The notes beneath the pieces are model-generated. The model was not told where the DNA came from. It made no database searches and saw only the letters and a program-made list of their open reading frames with translations. Positions 1 through 8,761 of a stretch of DNA of 40,029 nucleotides are shown here, one piece after another. The position numbers and the translations under genes are program-made. How positions within the stretch are numbered: the stretch's first letter is position 1; each line of letters starts with the position of its first letter. The stretch comes from an uncultured Dialister sp. (lineage in GTDB: Bacteria > Bacillota > Negativicutes > Veillonellales > Dialisteraceae), in the NCBI GenBank assembly GCA_934193095.1, contig CAKPUX010000014.1, positions 1-40,029 on the forward strand, in the 5' to 3' direction.

Positions 1-960
1 CAGGCGATCACGATCGACCGGAAGACAAGGAAGTGGACGATCGACCGCGAGAAATGCGTGGCGTGCGGCGTATGCGCGGAGAATTGTCCGGCGAAGTGCC
101 TTGCGATGAAGGAAGAGTGGGAGGAAGGCGAGGACAAGGCCCTCGTGCTGACGCTCACCGGGAAGGCTCCGGTGCGGCCCGCTCGTCCGGCGGCAAAACC
201 GGCGGAAGCGGCAAAGCCTGTCACAGAACCACCGAAGGCAGAAGCACCGAAAGCAGTCCCCGCCCCAGAACCGGCAGAAGACGTGCCGCAGTCGGAGAAT
301 CCGCATCATGTGAAGAATACTATCGAGAAATGCCTCTTCTGCGGACGCTGTGAGCACAGCTGTCCGATGCAGGCGATCACGATCGACCGGAAGACAAGGA
401 AGTGGACGATCGACCGCGAGAAATGCGTGGCGTGCGGCGTATGCGCAGAGAACTGTCCGGCGAAGTGCCTTGCGATGAAGGAAGAGTGGGAGGAAGGCGA
501 GGACAAAGCCCTCGTGCTGACGCTCACCGGGAAAGCGCCGGTGCGTCCCGCCCGTCCGGCGGCAAAACTAGCGGAAACTGCAAAGTCTGCCGCAGAACCA
601 CCGAAGGCAGAAGCACCGAAAGTAGTCCCTGCCCCAGAACCGGCAAAGGACGTCCCACAGTCGGAGAATCCGCATCATGTGAAGAATGACATCGAGAAAT
701 GCCTCTTCTGCGGACGCTGTGAGCACAGCTGCCCGATGCAGGCGATCACGATCGACCGGAAGACAAGGAAGTGGACGATTGACCGCGAGAAATGCGTGGC
801 GTGCGGCGTATGCGCAGAGAACTGTCCGGCGAAGTGCCTTGCGATGAAGGAAGAGTGGGAGGAAGGCGAGGACAAAGCCCTCGTGCTGACGCTCACCGGG
901 AAAGCGCCGGTGCGTCCCGTCCGTCCGCGTCCACCTGTAAAGAAGGATGAGCCCCATGCA
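1..960 (+). repeat. 369-bp in-frame tandem repeat inside the ferredoxin gene
   Basis: The segment starting CAGGCGATCACGATCGACCG occurs at 1, 370 and 739, so the period is exactly 369 bp (123 codons). Copies are almost identical at the nucleotide level, synonymous sites included, with most differences in the Ala/Pro linker. This indicates recent tandem duplication or ongoing homogenisation. Confidence 0.95.
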
Positions 961-963
961 TGA
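1..963 (+). CDS. EchF-like polyferredoxin, 5' end outside window
   Basis: The reading frame is open from base 1, so the true start lies upstream; 320 residues are visible. It contains tandem 123-residue units. Each unit has two 4Fe-4S motifs (CxxCxxCxxxCP, for example CLFCGRCEHSCP and CVACGVCAENCP) joined by ITIDRKTRKWTIDREK, then an acidic segment and an Ala/Pro/Lys-rich linker of about 45 residues. The core resembles EchF, the electron-transfer subunit of Ech-type group 4 [NiFe]-hydrogenase, and the following hypA overlaps its stop codon by 8 nt, which supports a hydrogenase operon. An ordinary EchF has one such domain; at least three are present here (the first is incomplete). The family is clear, but the exact complex is inferred because the other ech genes are outside the window. 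A stand-alone polyferredoxin is the alternative. Confidence 0.85.
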   Translation, partial: QAITIDRKTRKWTIDREKCVACGVCAENCPAKCLAMKEEWEEGEDKALVLTLTGKAPVRPARPAAKPAEAAKPVTEPPKAEAPKAVPAPEPAEDVPQSENPHHVKNTIEKCLFCGRCEHSCPMQAITIDRKTRKWTIDREKCVACGVCAENCPAKCLAMKEEWEEGEDKALVLTLTGKAPVRPARPAAKLAETAKSAAEPPKAEAPKVVPAPEPAKDVPQSENPHHVKNDIEKCLFCGRCEHSCPMQAITIDRKTRKWTIDREKCVACGVCAENCPAKCLAMKEEWEEGEDKALVLTLTGKAPVRPVRPRPPVKKDEPHA

Positions 964-1297
964 GTACCCGGTGACACTGGAGATCGTCCGCATCGCAGAA
1001 AAGACCGCCCGTGAAAAGGGCGGTCTTGTGAAAGCGATCCATCTCGTCGTGGGAGAAGACTCGGGATTCATCGGAGAGTCCATCCAGATGTACTTTGACG
1101 TGATCTCCGAAGGCACCCTTTGCGAGGGCGCGCGGCTGACGATCCGGGATATCAAGCCGAAGATGCGCTGCGACCGATGCGGCGCTCTTTTTGAACGGAA
1201 GCGCTTCTCTTTCACCTGTCCCCGTTGCGGCGGCGATGGCTCTCCGACAGAGATCGGGAAGGAGTTCTATATAGAGAGCGTGGATCTGGAAATTTGA
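956..1297 (+). CDS. hypA: Hydrogenase nickel incorporation protein HypA
   Basis: HypA binds nickel and, with HypB, delivers it to the large subunit of [NiFe]-hydrogenase. The start at 956 is chosen over the in-frame ATG at 947 because it gives the invariant Met-His-Glu N-terminus whose His2 and amino group bind nickel. AGAAGGA lies 8 nt upstream. The protein is 113 residues, the usual size, with a zinc site made of CDRCG and CPRCG in its second half. The ATG overlaps the end of the ferredoxin gene, so translation is probably coupled. Confidence 0.95.
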   Translation: MHEYPVTLEIVRIAEKTAREKGGLVKAIHLVVGEDSGFIGESIQMYFDVISEGTLCEGARLTIRDIKPKMRCDRCGALFERKRFSFTCPRCGGDGSPTEIGKEFYIESVDLEI

Positions 1298-1355
1298 ACC
1301 CTTCTATGGCAGTCTATTTGCCTGCCAGTTGCATAGTAAGAAAAAGGAGATCCCC

Positions 1356-2012
1356 ATGCATATGGTCAAAGCTGGCGTGATGGAGAATATCTACGCCCAT
1401 AACAATCACATTGCCGAGCATGTCAGACATTACCTGACGGAGCGGAATATTTTCGCCGTGAATGTCATGGGCGCACCGGGGACGGGCAAGACCACCTCGC
1501 TTGAGCAGCTCATGAAGTACATCGCGCGCAGGGTCTATGTCATCGAGGGTGATATCGAGTCCGACATCGATACCGAGCGCCTCAGAAAGCAGCATGTGAA
1601 GGCGGCGCAGATCAATACCTTCGGAGCCTGCCATCTGGATGCACCGCTCGTGCATAATGCGGTGCACACCATGGATTTCGATGCGCCGGGCATCCTCTTC
1701 ATCGAAAATGTCGGAAATCTTGTCTGCCCTGCCGAGCTGGATATCGGCGAGCACATGAAGCTCCTCATCGTCAGCGTGGCAGACGGCAGCGACAAGCCGT
1801 ACAAGTATCCGCTCGCTTTTGAAAAAGCGGATATGATCCTCTTGAACAAGGTCGACCTCATGCCCTATCTGGATTTCGATGAAGAGTTCTTCATGAAAGG
1901 CATCCGCCATCTGAATAAGAATGCGCCCGTTTTCAAGGTCAGCGGAAAGATCGGAGAAGGGTATGAAGAGGCCGCGAAGTGGATCTGCGAGAAGGCAGGG
2001 ATGAGTGACTAG
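1356..2012 (+). CDS. hypB: Hydrogenase nickel-inserting GTPase HypB
   Basis: HypB is a SIMIBI-class GTPase that drives nickel insertion with HypA. The start at 1356 follows AAAGGAG; an in-frame TTG at 1329 lacks a ribosome binding site. The 218-residue product has the P-loop GAPGTGKTT near residues 39-47, a Cys-His pair (GACHLD) fitting the G-domain metal site, and the base-recognition motif NKVD. It lacks the N-terminal His-rich stretch and CxxCGC site of some HypB proteins, so nickel storage is unlikely. The stop lies inside the first unit of a TGACTAG-type array. Confidence 0.95.
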   Translation: MHMVKAGVMENIYAHNNHIAEHVRHYLTERNIFAVNVMGAPGTGKTTSLEQLMKYIARRVYVIEGDIESDIDTERLRKQHVKAAQINTFGACHLDAPLVHNAVHTMDFDAPGILFIENVGNLVCPAELDIGEHMKLLIVSVADGSDKPYKYPLAFEKADMILLNKVDLMPYLDFDEEFFMKGIRHLNKNAPVFKVSGKIGEGYEEAAKWICEKAGMSD

Positions 2013-2469
2013 TGACTGGGGACTAGTGACTGGTAGCTGGTATAGCGATTTGTTAACTTCTGGACTTAGTGAGAAGTGCTGGAAGGGGCACACCATTCAT
2101 ATAGTGCCCCAATACCCCTCCTTATATAAAATTCCGCGGCGCTTCCTATTTTTATGCGCCGTACCTTCACTCCTAACTCCTAACTCCTCACTTGATTTGG
2201 GAGTTGAGTTAAATGCCAGTTATTTAGAAAACGCAATACTAGTCTGGATTAGAAAATATGACTCTCGTATCGTCATTTCGAGCGCAGCGAGAAATCTTTG
2301 TCATTTGCGGTCAGGCGGGCGATGTTTGGGAACTCTAAACGGGAAACCTGTTATCCGCAGGCCTTCGGGCATCGCCCCCTATATATTTGCGGCGAAGCCG
2401 CCACCTTCCCCATAGAACCCATAGAATCCGTTGAACCCGTGAATCTTTTATTTCTGAAAGGAGCCTGCC
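2013..2469. repeat. Mosaic repeat island between hypB and hypF
   Basis: The island opens with TGACTGG/GGACTAG heptamers directly at the hypB stop, followed by a MITE-like element (2041-2238). A REP-like segment of the type GTCATTTCGAGCGCAGCGAG lies near 2270-2297. A copy of the GCGGCGAAGCCGCC hairpin lies at about 2390-2402, then a short GAACCC array. The hypF ribosome binding site follows at once. No gene is seen. Confidence 0.85.
2041..2238 (+). mobile_element. MITE-like element, copy 1 (198 bp)
   Basis: The left end TATAGCGATTTGTTAACTTC and the reverse complement of the right end TATTGCGTTTTCTAAATAAC form imperfect terminal inverted repeats. The GCGGCGC hairpin is inside at 2136-2162. There is no coding capacity. 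Related copies lie at 29720-29964 and, inverted, at 37737-37995; lengths differ through internal short tandem arrays. Confidence 0.8.
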
Positions 2470-4683
2470 ATGCTGACCTATCGCATCACTGCCCTTGGCC
2501 GTGTGCAGGGCGTGGGCTTCCGTCCGCTCATTTGCCGTCTGGCAGGGGCGCATCATATCACAGGCACCGTCAGGAATGAAGGCGGCGTCGTCACCATCAT
2601 TGCACAGGGGAGCCGCGAGGCTCTCCTTTCTTTCATGGAGGATATACGGGCGGCGAGGCCGCCTGCGGAGGTCGCGGAAATGCGTGTGGAGGAGATCGCC
2701 CATGCGCCTTTGCCGGATTTCCGTGCGATCCCAAGCGGCGGAGCGGCGCGCGCACCGCTCTTTCCGGCGGATCTTGGCATCTGCGAAGACTGCCAGGCAG
2801 ATATGAAGGATCCCAAGGACCATCACTATGGCTACCCCTACACGTCCTGCACCGCCTGTGGGCCGCGCTATACGATGATCGAGGCGCTTCCCTATGACCG
2901 CGAGCGGACGACGATGAAGGATTTCCCTCTCTGCAAGGACTGTGAGAAAGAGTACCAAAGCCTTTCTGACCGCCGCTGTCATGCGGAAAGCATCGCGTGC
3001 GCACACTGCGGCCCGCAGCTGAAGGGATGGACGAGGGAGAAACGGTTTGAAAAAGAGGCGGCTATGGCAGAAGCGATCCGTCTTGCGAAAGAGGGCGCGA
3101 TCCTTCTGGTGAAGGCCATGGGCGGCTACCAGCTCGTCTGCCGCGGGGACAGGAAAGAGGCGGTGGGCTGTCTTCGCCGCATGAAGCACCGCAGCGGGAA
3201 GCCGTTCGCACTGATGATGAAAGACATCGACATGGCGAAGGCGTGGGCGATGCTTTCGGAGAAAGAAATCGAAATGCTCACTTCTCCGGTGCGCCCGATC
3301 CTGCTTGCCTCGCCGAGACGGAAGGTCCTTCCTGCCGTGGCATCTCGCGTGCCGCGTCTGGGGCTTTGCCTTCCTTCGACCGGATTCTACAGCCAGCTGG
3401 CGGAGGGCATCGGTGCGCCGCTCATCGTCACGAGTGCGAACCAAAGCGGCGAGCCGATGATCTTCCGGGACGAGGAAGCGCGGGCGTACTACGAAGCAGA
3501 GGAAGACATCGCAGGGCTTTTCTTCTATGACAGGGAGATCCTGCGCCCCGCCGATGACAGCGTCATGCAGCTGCAGGGAAGGGAACCGCAGATCCTACGA
3601 AGAACGCGCGGATTTCTCCCGGAACCGGTGGTGAGAGACGCGCCATCCGGCATGGCCCTTGCGACAGGGGCGGACATGGCACCGGGCTTTGCCCTCGCGG
3701 GCGGCGGCTCGCTGTATCCCGCCGAGGTGCCCTGCGACATCCTGAATGAACGCTCGCAGGCGTTTTTTCTGGAAACAGAGCAGGACTGGGAAAAGCTCTT
3801 GGGGATTTCGCCGCAAGCGGTCATTTCGGATCTGCATCCTGCCTACCTGTCCCGCATGATGGGAGAAAAAACAGCCAGAGAGAGGGGGATTCCCTTTTAT
3901 ACCGTCCAGCATCATCACGCCCATGCGCTCTCTGTCATGGCGGAGCATCATCTGCAAGGAAAGTCCCTTGCCTTCGTCTTTGACGGCACAGGCTATGGGG
4001 AGGACGGCACTGTCTGGGGCGGCGAGATCCTTCTCTGCGAAGGGATGTCCATGCAGCGCGTGGGACACCTTGCGCCGATTTCTATGATCGGAGGCGATGC
4101 CTCTATGAAACAGGCGTGGAAGAGTGCGCTCTCTTATCTGGCAGCAGCGGGCCTTCCGTCGAAGGATCCGCGCGCGCCTCTCATCCGTGCCGCACTTTCT
4201 CATCATGTGAATACGATAAAAAGCTCCTCCATGGGCCGTCTCTTCGATGCGGCGGCGGCGCTGCTGGGACTTGGCGAGGAGAATCATTTCAAAGGCGAGT
4301 GTCCCATGGCGTTGGAAGAGGCCGCGATGGCAGCCGCGCACGCTCCGAAGATCTTCTGGGAAGGGAAAGAGCAGGATGGGCGTCTCCTGTGGGACGGATG
4401 CACGCTCCTTGCCTCGCTGCTGGCGTCCCATGGTACAATAGAAGAAAAGGCGCTCGCCTTTCACGAGGCCATCGCCGAGATGATCCTCTCCTCGGCGGAG
4501 TACTTCGGCCTCTCGCGCATCCTTCTCTCCGGCGGCTGTTTTTCGAATCAGCTTCTCCTCGCCCGTGCGCGGGAAGCGCTTCAAAAGCGCGGCTTTTCTG
4601 TGTATACCAATGAAAAAGTCCCGCCGGGCGATGGCGGCATCGCGCTCGGACAGGCATGGTATGGACTGCTTGGGGATGACTAG
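2470..4683 (+). CDS. hypF: Carbamoyltransferase HypF
   Basis: HypF uses carbamoyl phosphate and ATP to carbamoylate the C-terminal cysteine of HypE, the first step of cyanide ligand synthesis. The 737-residue protein has the expected domains: acylphosphatase-like (VQGVGFRPL, residues about 1-90), a double CxxC zinc-finger region (about 105-180, with CxxCGP motifs), a YrdC-like domain (about 195-380), and a C-terminal Kae1-like domain with HHHAHA, DGTGYG and LSGGCFSN. AAGGAG precedes the ATG. It is about the same length as the E. coli protein (750) and looks intact. Its stop codon sits within a TGACTAG repeat. Confidence 0.96.
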   Translation: MLTYRITALGRVQGVGFRPLICRLAGAHHITGTVRNEGGVVTIIAQGSREALLSFMEDIRAARPPAEVAEMRVEEIAHAPLPDFRAIPSGGAARAPLFPADLGICEDCQADMKDPKDHHYGYPYTSCTACGPRYTMIEALPYDRERTTMKDFPLCKDCEKEYQSLSDRRCHAESIACAHCGPQLKGWTREKRFEKEAAMAEAIRLAKEGAILLVKAMGGYQLVCRGDRKEAVGCLRRMKHRSGKPFALMMKDIDMAKAWAMLSEKEIEMLTSPVRPILLASPRRKVLPAVASRVPRLGLCLPSTGFYSQLAEGIGAPLIVTSANQSGEPMIFRDEEARAYYEAEEDIAGLFFYDREILRPADDSVMQLQGREPQILRRTRGFLPEPVVRDAPSGMALATGADMAPGFALAGGGSLYPAEVPCDILNERSQAFFLETEQDWEKLLGISPQAVISDLHPAYLSRMMGEKTARERGIPFYTVQHHHAHALSVMAEHHLQGKSLAFVFDGTGYGEDGTVWGGEILLCEGMSMQRVGHLAPISMIGGDASMKQAWKSALSYLAAAGLPSKDPRAPLIRAALSHHVNTIKSSSMGRLFDAAAALLGLGEENHFKGECPMALEEAAMAAAHAPKIFWEGKEQDGRLLWDGCTLLASLLASHGTIEEKALAFHEAIAEMILSSAEYFGLSRILLSGGCFSNQLLLARAREALQKRGFSVYTNEKVPPGDGGIALGQAWYGLLGDD

Positions 4684-5121
4684 TGACTGGTAGCTAGTAG
4701 CTAGTGACTAGTAGCTAGGGATTAGGGGTCAGACATCTGACATCTCAAGTCTCTTAGTCTTCAAGTCTAACGTCTCAAGCAGGTATCACCCCATATATAT
4801 TCGCAGCGAAGCCGCCATCACAACCTTGAAGGATGAAAGCAGAAAATAACTTCTACCCTTTATATGAATCCTCATAGGTTAAGAGGTTCAAAAGGTTCAC
4901 AGGTTTCTCATCTTTCGTAAATACCGTATATTCTAAAACTCCGCGGCGCTTCTTTATTTTTATGCGCCGCACCGCCCCCGTTGAACCCGTTGAACCCACT
5001 GAACCCATAGAACCCGCTCCCACTCTTTCATTCCCAATCAAAGGGACGCCCCGCCCCACGGGCTAACCCTGAACCCTGAACCCACTAACCTGAACCCTAT
5101 ATTTTCGAAAGGAGCATCCCT
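4684..5121. repeat. Mosaic repeat island between hypF and hypC
   Basis: From left to right: TAGTGAC/TAGCTAG heptamers starting at the hypF stop, AGTCTC-type octamers, a GCAGCGAAGCCGCC hairpin, a GGTTCA stretch, the GCGGCGC hairpin (4943-4970), a 9-nt TTGAACCCG array (about 4980-5020), a module reading GCCCCACGGGCTAACCC, and a CCCTGAA array. The hypC ribosome binding site follows. No gene is seen. Confidence 0.9.
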
Positions 5122-5346
5122 ATGTGTGTAGCATATCCCGGCCGCGTTGTCTCCATCGAAGGCACGCATGGCATGGTCGATTTCTCCGGCTCCGAGGTCC
5201 GTGTGAACCTCTCCATGGTGCCCGCAAAGCTCGGTGACTACGTCCTCGTCCACGCCGGCATGGCGATCCAGATCGTGAAAAAGGACGAGGCAAAGGACTG
5301 GATCGCCCTGTTCAAGGAGATCGGGGAAGAAATGGGTGACGAGTGA
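5122..5346 (+). CDS. hypC: Hydrogenase maturation chaperone HypC
   Basis: HypC, with HypD, carries the Fe(CN)2CO moiety to the hydrogenase large subunit. The 74-residue protein begins Met-Cys-Val-Ala-Tyr-Pro, carrying the essential Cys2 exposed after Met removal, and has the small OB-fold pattern with a conserved HAGMAI segment. The ribosome binding site is GAAAGGAG. The coding end runs into a GAGTGACTGGTGACT repeat that supplies the TGA stop. Confidence 0.95.
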   Translation: MCVAYPGRVVSIEGTHGMVDFSGSEVRVNLSMVPAKLGDYVLVHAGMAIQIVKKDEAKDWIALFKEIGEEMGDE

Positions 5347-5620
5347 CTGGTGACTTACATACCACTTTCGGGCATCGCCCTTTATAAAAAATCGACGCGG
5401 AGCGGTGGATAGGGTGCTTTCGTAAATCGTCGATTTGAGACATTCCTTCCCGCTCGCTTTCATACCGCCGGTGCCCTATCCGCCCCTTCGGGGCACCTTC
5501 CCCTCGAGGGGAAGGCTGACGATACGAGAATACCATCATCTAACATGGCGGCGAAGCCGCCACCACAACCCTGAACCCACAACCCTGAACCCTTTCCCCT
5601 ATTTCTCAAAGGAGCCTTTT
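5347..5620. repeat. Repeat island between hypC and hypD
   Basis: Contains a short GTGACT run, a GGGCATCGCC module, and an extended palindromic repeat (about 5390-5535) with CCCCTTCGGGGCACCTTCC and CCCCTCGAGGGGAAGG. A related sequence recurs inverted near 25570-25640. A GCGGCGAAGCCGCC hairpin (about 5551-5564) and AACCCTGA repeats follow. Apparent reading frames across this stretch are repeat sequence, not gene. Confidence 0.85.
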
Positions 5621-6655
5621 ATGGAGGAACGCAAACTTGCCCGCTGGCTTTCCCGCTACGACGGACCGCCGCTCACACTGATGGAGGTGTGCGGGACGCA
5701 TACCTCAGCGCTGTACCGTTCGGGCATCCGTCAGATGCTCCCGCCGCAGATCACATTCCTCTCCGGACCGGGCTGTCCGGTGTGTGTGACACCGACGTCC
5801 TACATCGATAAGCTCGTCCGCTATGCGCTCACTCCGGGCTGTCAGGTAATGGCCTTCGGCGATCTCCTCGCCGTCCCGGGCAGCCGGATGTCACTCTCCG
5901 GTGCGCGTGACAGGGGCGGGCGCGTTGATTTCTTCTACGATCCGGAAGACGTGCTTGCCAAGGCGGCCGCCGATCGCAAGAGGACCTTCATCCTCGCCGC
6001 CGTCGGCTTTGAGACGACGGCGCCTGTCTGGGCGGATCTCATCCGCCGCGTCTATGAGGAGCACATCCCGAATGTCCGCTTCCTGACGGCGCTCAAAACG
6101 ATGCCGGGGGCGATGTCGCTGATTTCGAGGGAAAGCCACATCGATGGTTTCCTCTGCCCCGGTCATGTCGCCGTCATCACGGGAAGTCGTCCCTTCAGAA
6201 AGCTCGCAGAAGAAACAGGAGAGACCATGGTGATCGGCGGTTTCTCGCCTGCGGACCTTCTCCGCGCACTGACACGTCTCGTGCTGGCGGCGTCGCAGAA
6301 AAAGAGGGGCCTATGGAATGAGTACCCGAGCGTGGTGACGGAAGAGGGAAATCCGAAGGCGCTGTCGCTTCTTGCGGACGTTTTCACCCCGGGGGATGCC
6401 GTGTGGCGAGGTCTTGGGATGATCGCAGGCTCCGGGCTTTATCTTCGGGAGAAATACCGCGCGCTCGATGCGGGTAGCTGGGGACTCGTAGAAGACAGGA
6501 TGCCCGCCGGCTGCCGCTGCGGCGATGTCCTGACAGGCCGCATCACGAGCGAAGAATGCCCCTGCTTCGGCCGCGCCTGCACGCCCGAGCATCCCGTCGG
6601 TGCCTGTATGGTCTCCTCCGAGGGTGCCTGCTGCATCACCTATCGGGAGAAGTGA
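5621..6655 (+). CDS. hypD: Hydrogenase maturation iron-sulfur protein HypD
   Basis: HypD is the [4Fe-4S] scaffold on which, with HypC and HypE, the Fe(CN)2CO group is assembled. The start at 5621 (AAAGGAG upstream) gives 344 residues, close to the family norm; a longer in-frame opening from 5435 is repeat DNA. Signature motifs are CGTHT near the N-terminus, GPGCPVCVTP, GFETTAP in the middle, and the C-terminal cysteine cluster (CRCGDVL, CPCFGRAC, GAC). All are present, so it should be active. Confidence 0.96.
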   Translation: MEERKLARWLSRYDGPPLTLMEVCGTHTSALYRSGIRQMLPPQITFLSGPGCPVCVTPTSYIDKLVRYALTPGCQVMAFGDLLAVPGSRMSLSGARDRGGRVDFFYDPEDVLAKAAADRKRTFILAAVGFETTAPVWADLIRRVYEEHIPNVRFLTALKTMPGAMSLISRESHIDGFLCPGHVAVITGSRPFRKLAEETGETMVIGGFSPADLLRALTRLVLAASQKKRGLWNEYPSVVTEEGNPKALSLLADVFTPGDAVWRGLGMIAGSGLYLREKYRALDAGSWGLVEDRMPAGCRCGDVLTGRITSEECPCFGRACTPEHPVGACMVSSEGACCITYREK

Positions 6656-7036
6656 TTGCGTGACTAGGGATTAGAGATTAGGATTCTCCAGCATCGTCAT
6701 CCCGAGCGTAGCCGAGGGATCTCTACTGCACTGTGGGAATCAGCGTGTATGCGCCGGGGAAAAACGATGTCTTGGTGCTGCTGAACATCAGGCAATGAGC
6801 GTTCTGCTATAGAGATTTTTCGGCTACGCTCGAAATGACGACGGCGCGAAGCGCTATCAAAATTCTGCGGCGCTTCATTATTTTATGCGCTGCACCACCA
6901 TTTCTCATTTCTAATTTCTCATGCAAGCAAAGCTTTCATTCGAAATCAAGGGACAGCACGCCTCCTGGGCGAACCCTGAACCCTGAACCCTGCACCTATT
7001 TCCAACCAACGATCAATCAACAAGGAGCATCTATTT
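6656..7036. repeat. Repeat island between hypD and hypE
   Basis: Holds a short TGACTAGGGATTAG run, a REP-like GTCATCCCGAGCGTAGCCGA segment (about 6696-6722), a variant GCGGCGC hairpin (6867-6893, right arm GCGCTGC), an ATTTCTCATTTCTAA array, and an AACCCTGA array near 6974-6995. The hypE ribosome binding site follows. No gene is seen. Confidence 0.85.
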
Positions 7037-8020
7037 ATGAATATCGAACTTCGCCACGGGAGCGGCGGCGAGGAGACGGGGAAGCTGATCGCCTCTCTCT
7101 TTGCTAAGTATCTTGGAAATCCCATCTTAGACCGTATGGAAGACGGTGCGGTGCTGCCGCCCCTCTCCGGCGTGCCTGTCATGACGACGGACAGCTTTGT
7201 CGTCTCGCCGCTCTTCTTTCCGGGGGGCGACATCGGACGGCTCTCCGTCTGCGGGACGGTGAATGATCTGGCCTCGATGGGGGCAAGGCCTCTCTATCTG
7301 ACGGCGGGCTTCATCCTCAAGACGGGACTTTCCACTGATGTATTGGAGCCGATCGTCCGCTCCATGGCAGAGACGGCGAAGGAGGCAGGCGTCACGATCG
7401 TGGCCGGTGATACAAAGGTCATCGAAGGGAAGGGCGGCCTTTACATCAATACCGCGGGCCTCGGCGATCGCGCACCGGACTGTGAGATCTCCGCGGGAAA
7501 TCTTCATGATGGGGATGCGATCCTCGTCACGGGGACGCTTGGCGACCATCACGCCGTCATCCTCACAGAGCGCATGCAGATGAAGACGACGCTTGCGAGC
7601 GACTGTGCGCCCCTGAATCATCTGGTGGAAGCCCTTCTGGCGGCAAAGCTGCCCGTCCATACCATTCGCGACATCACGAGAGGGGGACTGGCGACCGTTG
7701 CCAATGAGCTGGCGGCAGTCTCCGGCGTTTCCATCACGCTCTCCGAAGAGGCACTGCCGGTCAGAGAAGAGATCAAAGCGCTCTCCGGCATCCTGGGGCT
7801 TGATCCATTGACGATGGGAAACGAGGGCAAGATGCTGATCGCGCTCCCTGCCGCCGAGGCAGAGACGGCGCTTCGCATCCTTCGCGCGCTCCCCTATGGG
7901 ACAGAGGCCGAAGAGATCGGGCGTGTCAGCATGGGAAGCGGCGTGCATCTTAAGACTCTCTATGGCGGACGCCGCCGCATCCTTCCGCTTCGGGGAGAGG
8001 GTCTGCCGAGGATCTGCTGA
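7037..8020 (+). CDS. hypE: Carbamoyl dehydratase HypE
   Basis: HypE is a PurM/AIR-synthase-fold enzyme that dehydrates the thiocarboxamide made by HypF to a thiocyanate and transfers the cyanide to iron on HypC-HypD. The 327-residue protein starts with RHGSGGEET and ends in the invariant Pro-Arg-Ile-Cys, whose terminal Cys is the modified residue. The ATP-binding region includes NDLASMGA and AGDTKVIE. It closes the hyp cluster, and all six maturation factors HypA-F are encoded here. Confidence 0.96.
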   Translation: MNIELRHGSGGEETGKLIASLFAKYLGNPILDRMEDGAVLPPLSGVPVMTTDSFVVSPLFFPGGDIGRLSVCGTVNDLASMGARPLYLTAGFILKTGLSTDVLEPIVRSMAETAKEAGVTIVAGDTKVIEGKGGLYINTAGLGDRAPDCEISAGNLHDGDAILVTGTLGDHHAVILTERMQMKTTLASDCAPLNHLVEALLAAKLPVHTIRDITRGGLATVANELAAVSGVSITLSEEALPVREEIKALSGILGLDPLTMGNEGKMLIALPAAEAETALRILRALPYGTEAEEIGRVSMGSGVHLKTLYGGRRRILPLRGEGLPRIC

Positions 8021-8311
8021 GAGAAAGCCGGGGATGAGTGACTAGGAATTAGGGATTGGAAGCAAGCGGTGATTGAAATAGCGCAATTGTTGCGCTAATG
8101 GTTCTGCAAGGAAGATCCCTCGGCTTCGCTCGGGATGACGATACGTGCGAAGCACCATCAAAATTTCTCGGCGCTTCTATTTTTTTATGCGCCGCACCAA
8201 ACCCTTTGAACCCGTAGAACCTACAGAACCCGCTGAACCTCTTTCAGCCGCAATCAAAGAGCATCACGCCCCACGGGCCAACCCCGAACCCATTCGATAA
8301 GGAGAACATCC
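8021..8311. repeat. Repeat island between hypE and the cupin gene
   Basis: Contains GATGAGTGACTAGGAATTAG just after the hypE stop, a REP-like ATCCCTCGGCTTCGCTCGGG segment (about 8117-8136), a GCGGCGC-type hairpin (8169-8195), a 9-nt GAACCC array, and the module GCCCCACGGGCCAACCC. No gene is seen. Confidence 0.85.
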
Positions 8312-8752
8312 ATGATCCATAAATTTCACAGCCGGCCGAATGGCTGGGAGGGCATTACACCCCATATTTACAAGGAAAATCCAGGGGTCTTTCGCGATGT
8401 GACGAAGCAGATCCTTTTTGATAACGAAGCCGACCTTCCGGTGCAGTTCCGCTATTTTCAAGTGGAGAAGGACGGCTTCTCTTCGCTGGAAAAGCATGAG
8501 CACATGCATCTCGTTTTGATCTTCAAAGGGAAGGGCCATGCGCTTCTTGGCAGTGATGTGCATGAAGTCAGGGAAGGGGATCTCATCACCATCCCGCCCT
8601 GGCAGTGGCATCAGTTTCGCGCGGACGCAGGAGACATCTTAGGCTTCCTCTGCCTCGTGAACCATGACCGCGACATTCCCGTCTATCCGACGGAGGAGGA
8701 GCTTTTGGCGCTCAAAAGAGCTCCGGAGATCGAGAAATTCTTGAAAAAGTAA
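8312..8752 (+). CDS. Cupin-domain protein
   Basis: This 146-residue protein has one cupin barrel. The first motif is H-E-H-M-H followed by a glycine-rich turn and a Glu (VREGDL); the second is PPWQWHQF with its metal-type His, so a metal site of two or three His plus a Glu is likely. The residues fit small metal-binding cupins, but the substrate cannot be named. AAGGAG precedes the ATG and the HAD gene starts 9 nt after its stop, so the pair are probably co-transcribed. Confidence 0.8.
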   Translation: MIHKFHSRPNGWEGITPHIYKENPGVFRDVTKQILFDNEADLPVQFRYFQVEKDGFSSLEKHEHMHLVLIFKGKGHALLGSDVHEVREGDLITIPPWQWHQFRADAGDILGFLCLVNHDRDIPVYPTEEELLALKRAPEIEKFLKK

Positions 8753-8761
8753 GGAGCATAT

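Noticed and set aside
2005..2415. A 136-codon open frame after hypB
   Set aside because: It spans the heptamer array, the MITE-like element and REP-like repeats, lacks a ribosome binding site and has no family features.
4980..5095. AACCC-rich arrays considered as telomere-like or phage attachment sequences
   Set aside because: They recur in many intergenic gaps with variable unit length and no integrase or other mobile gene beside them.
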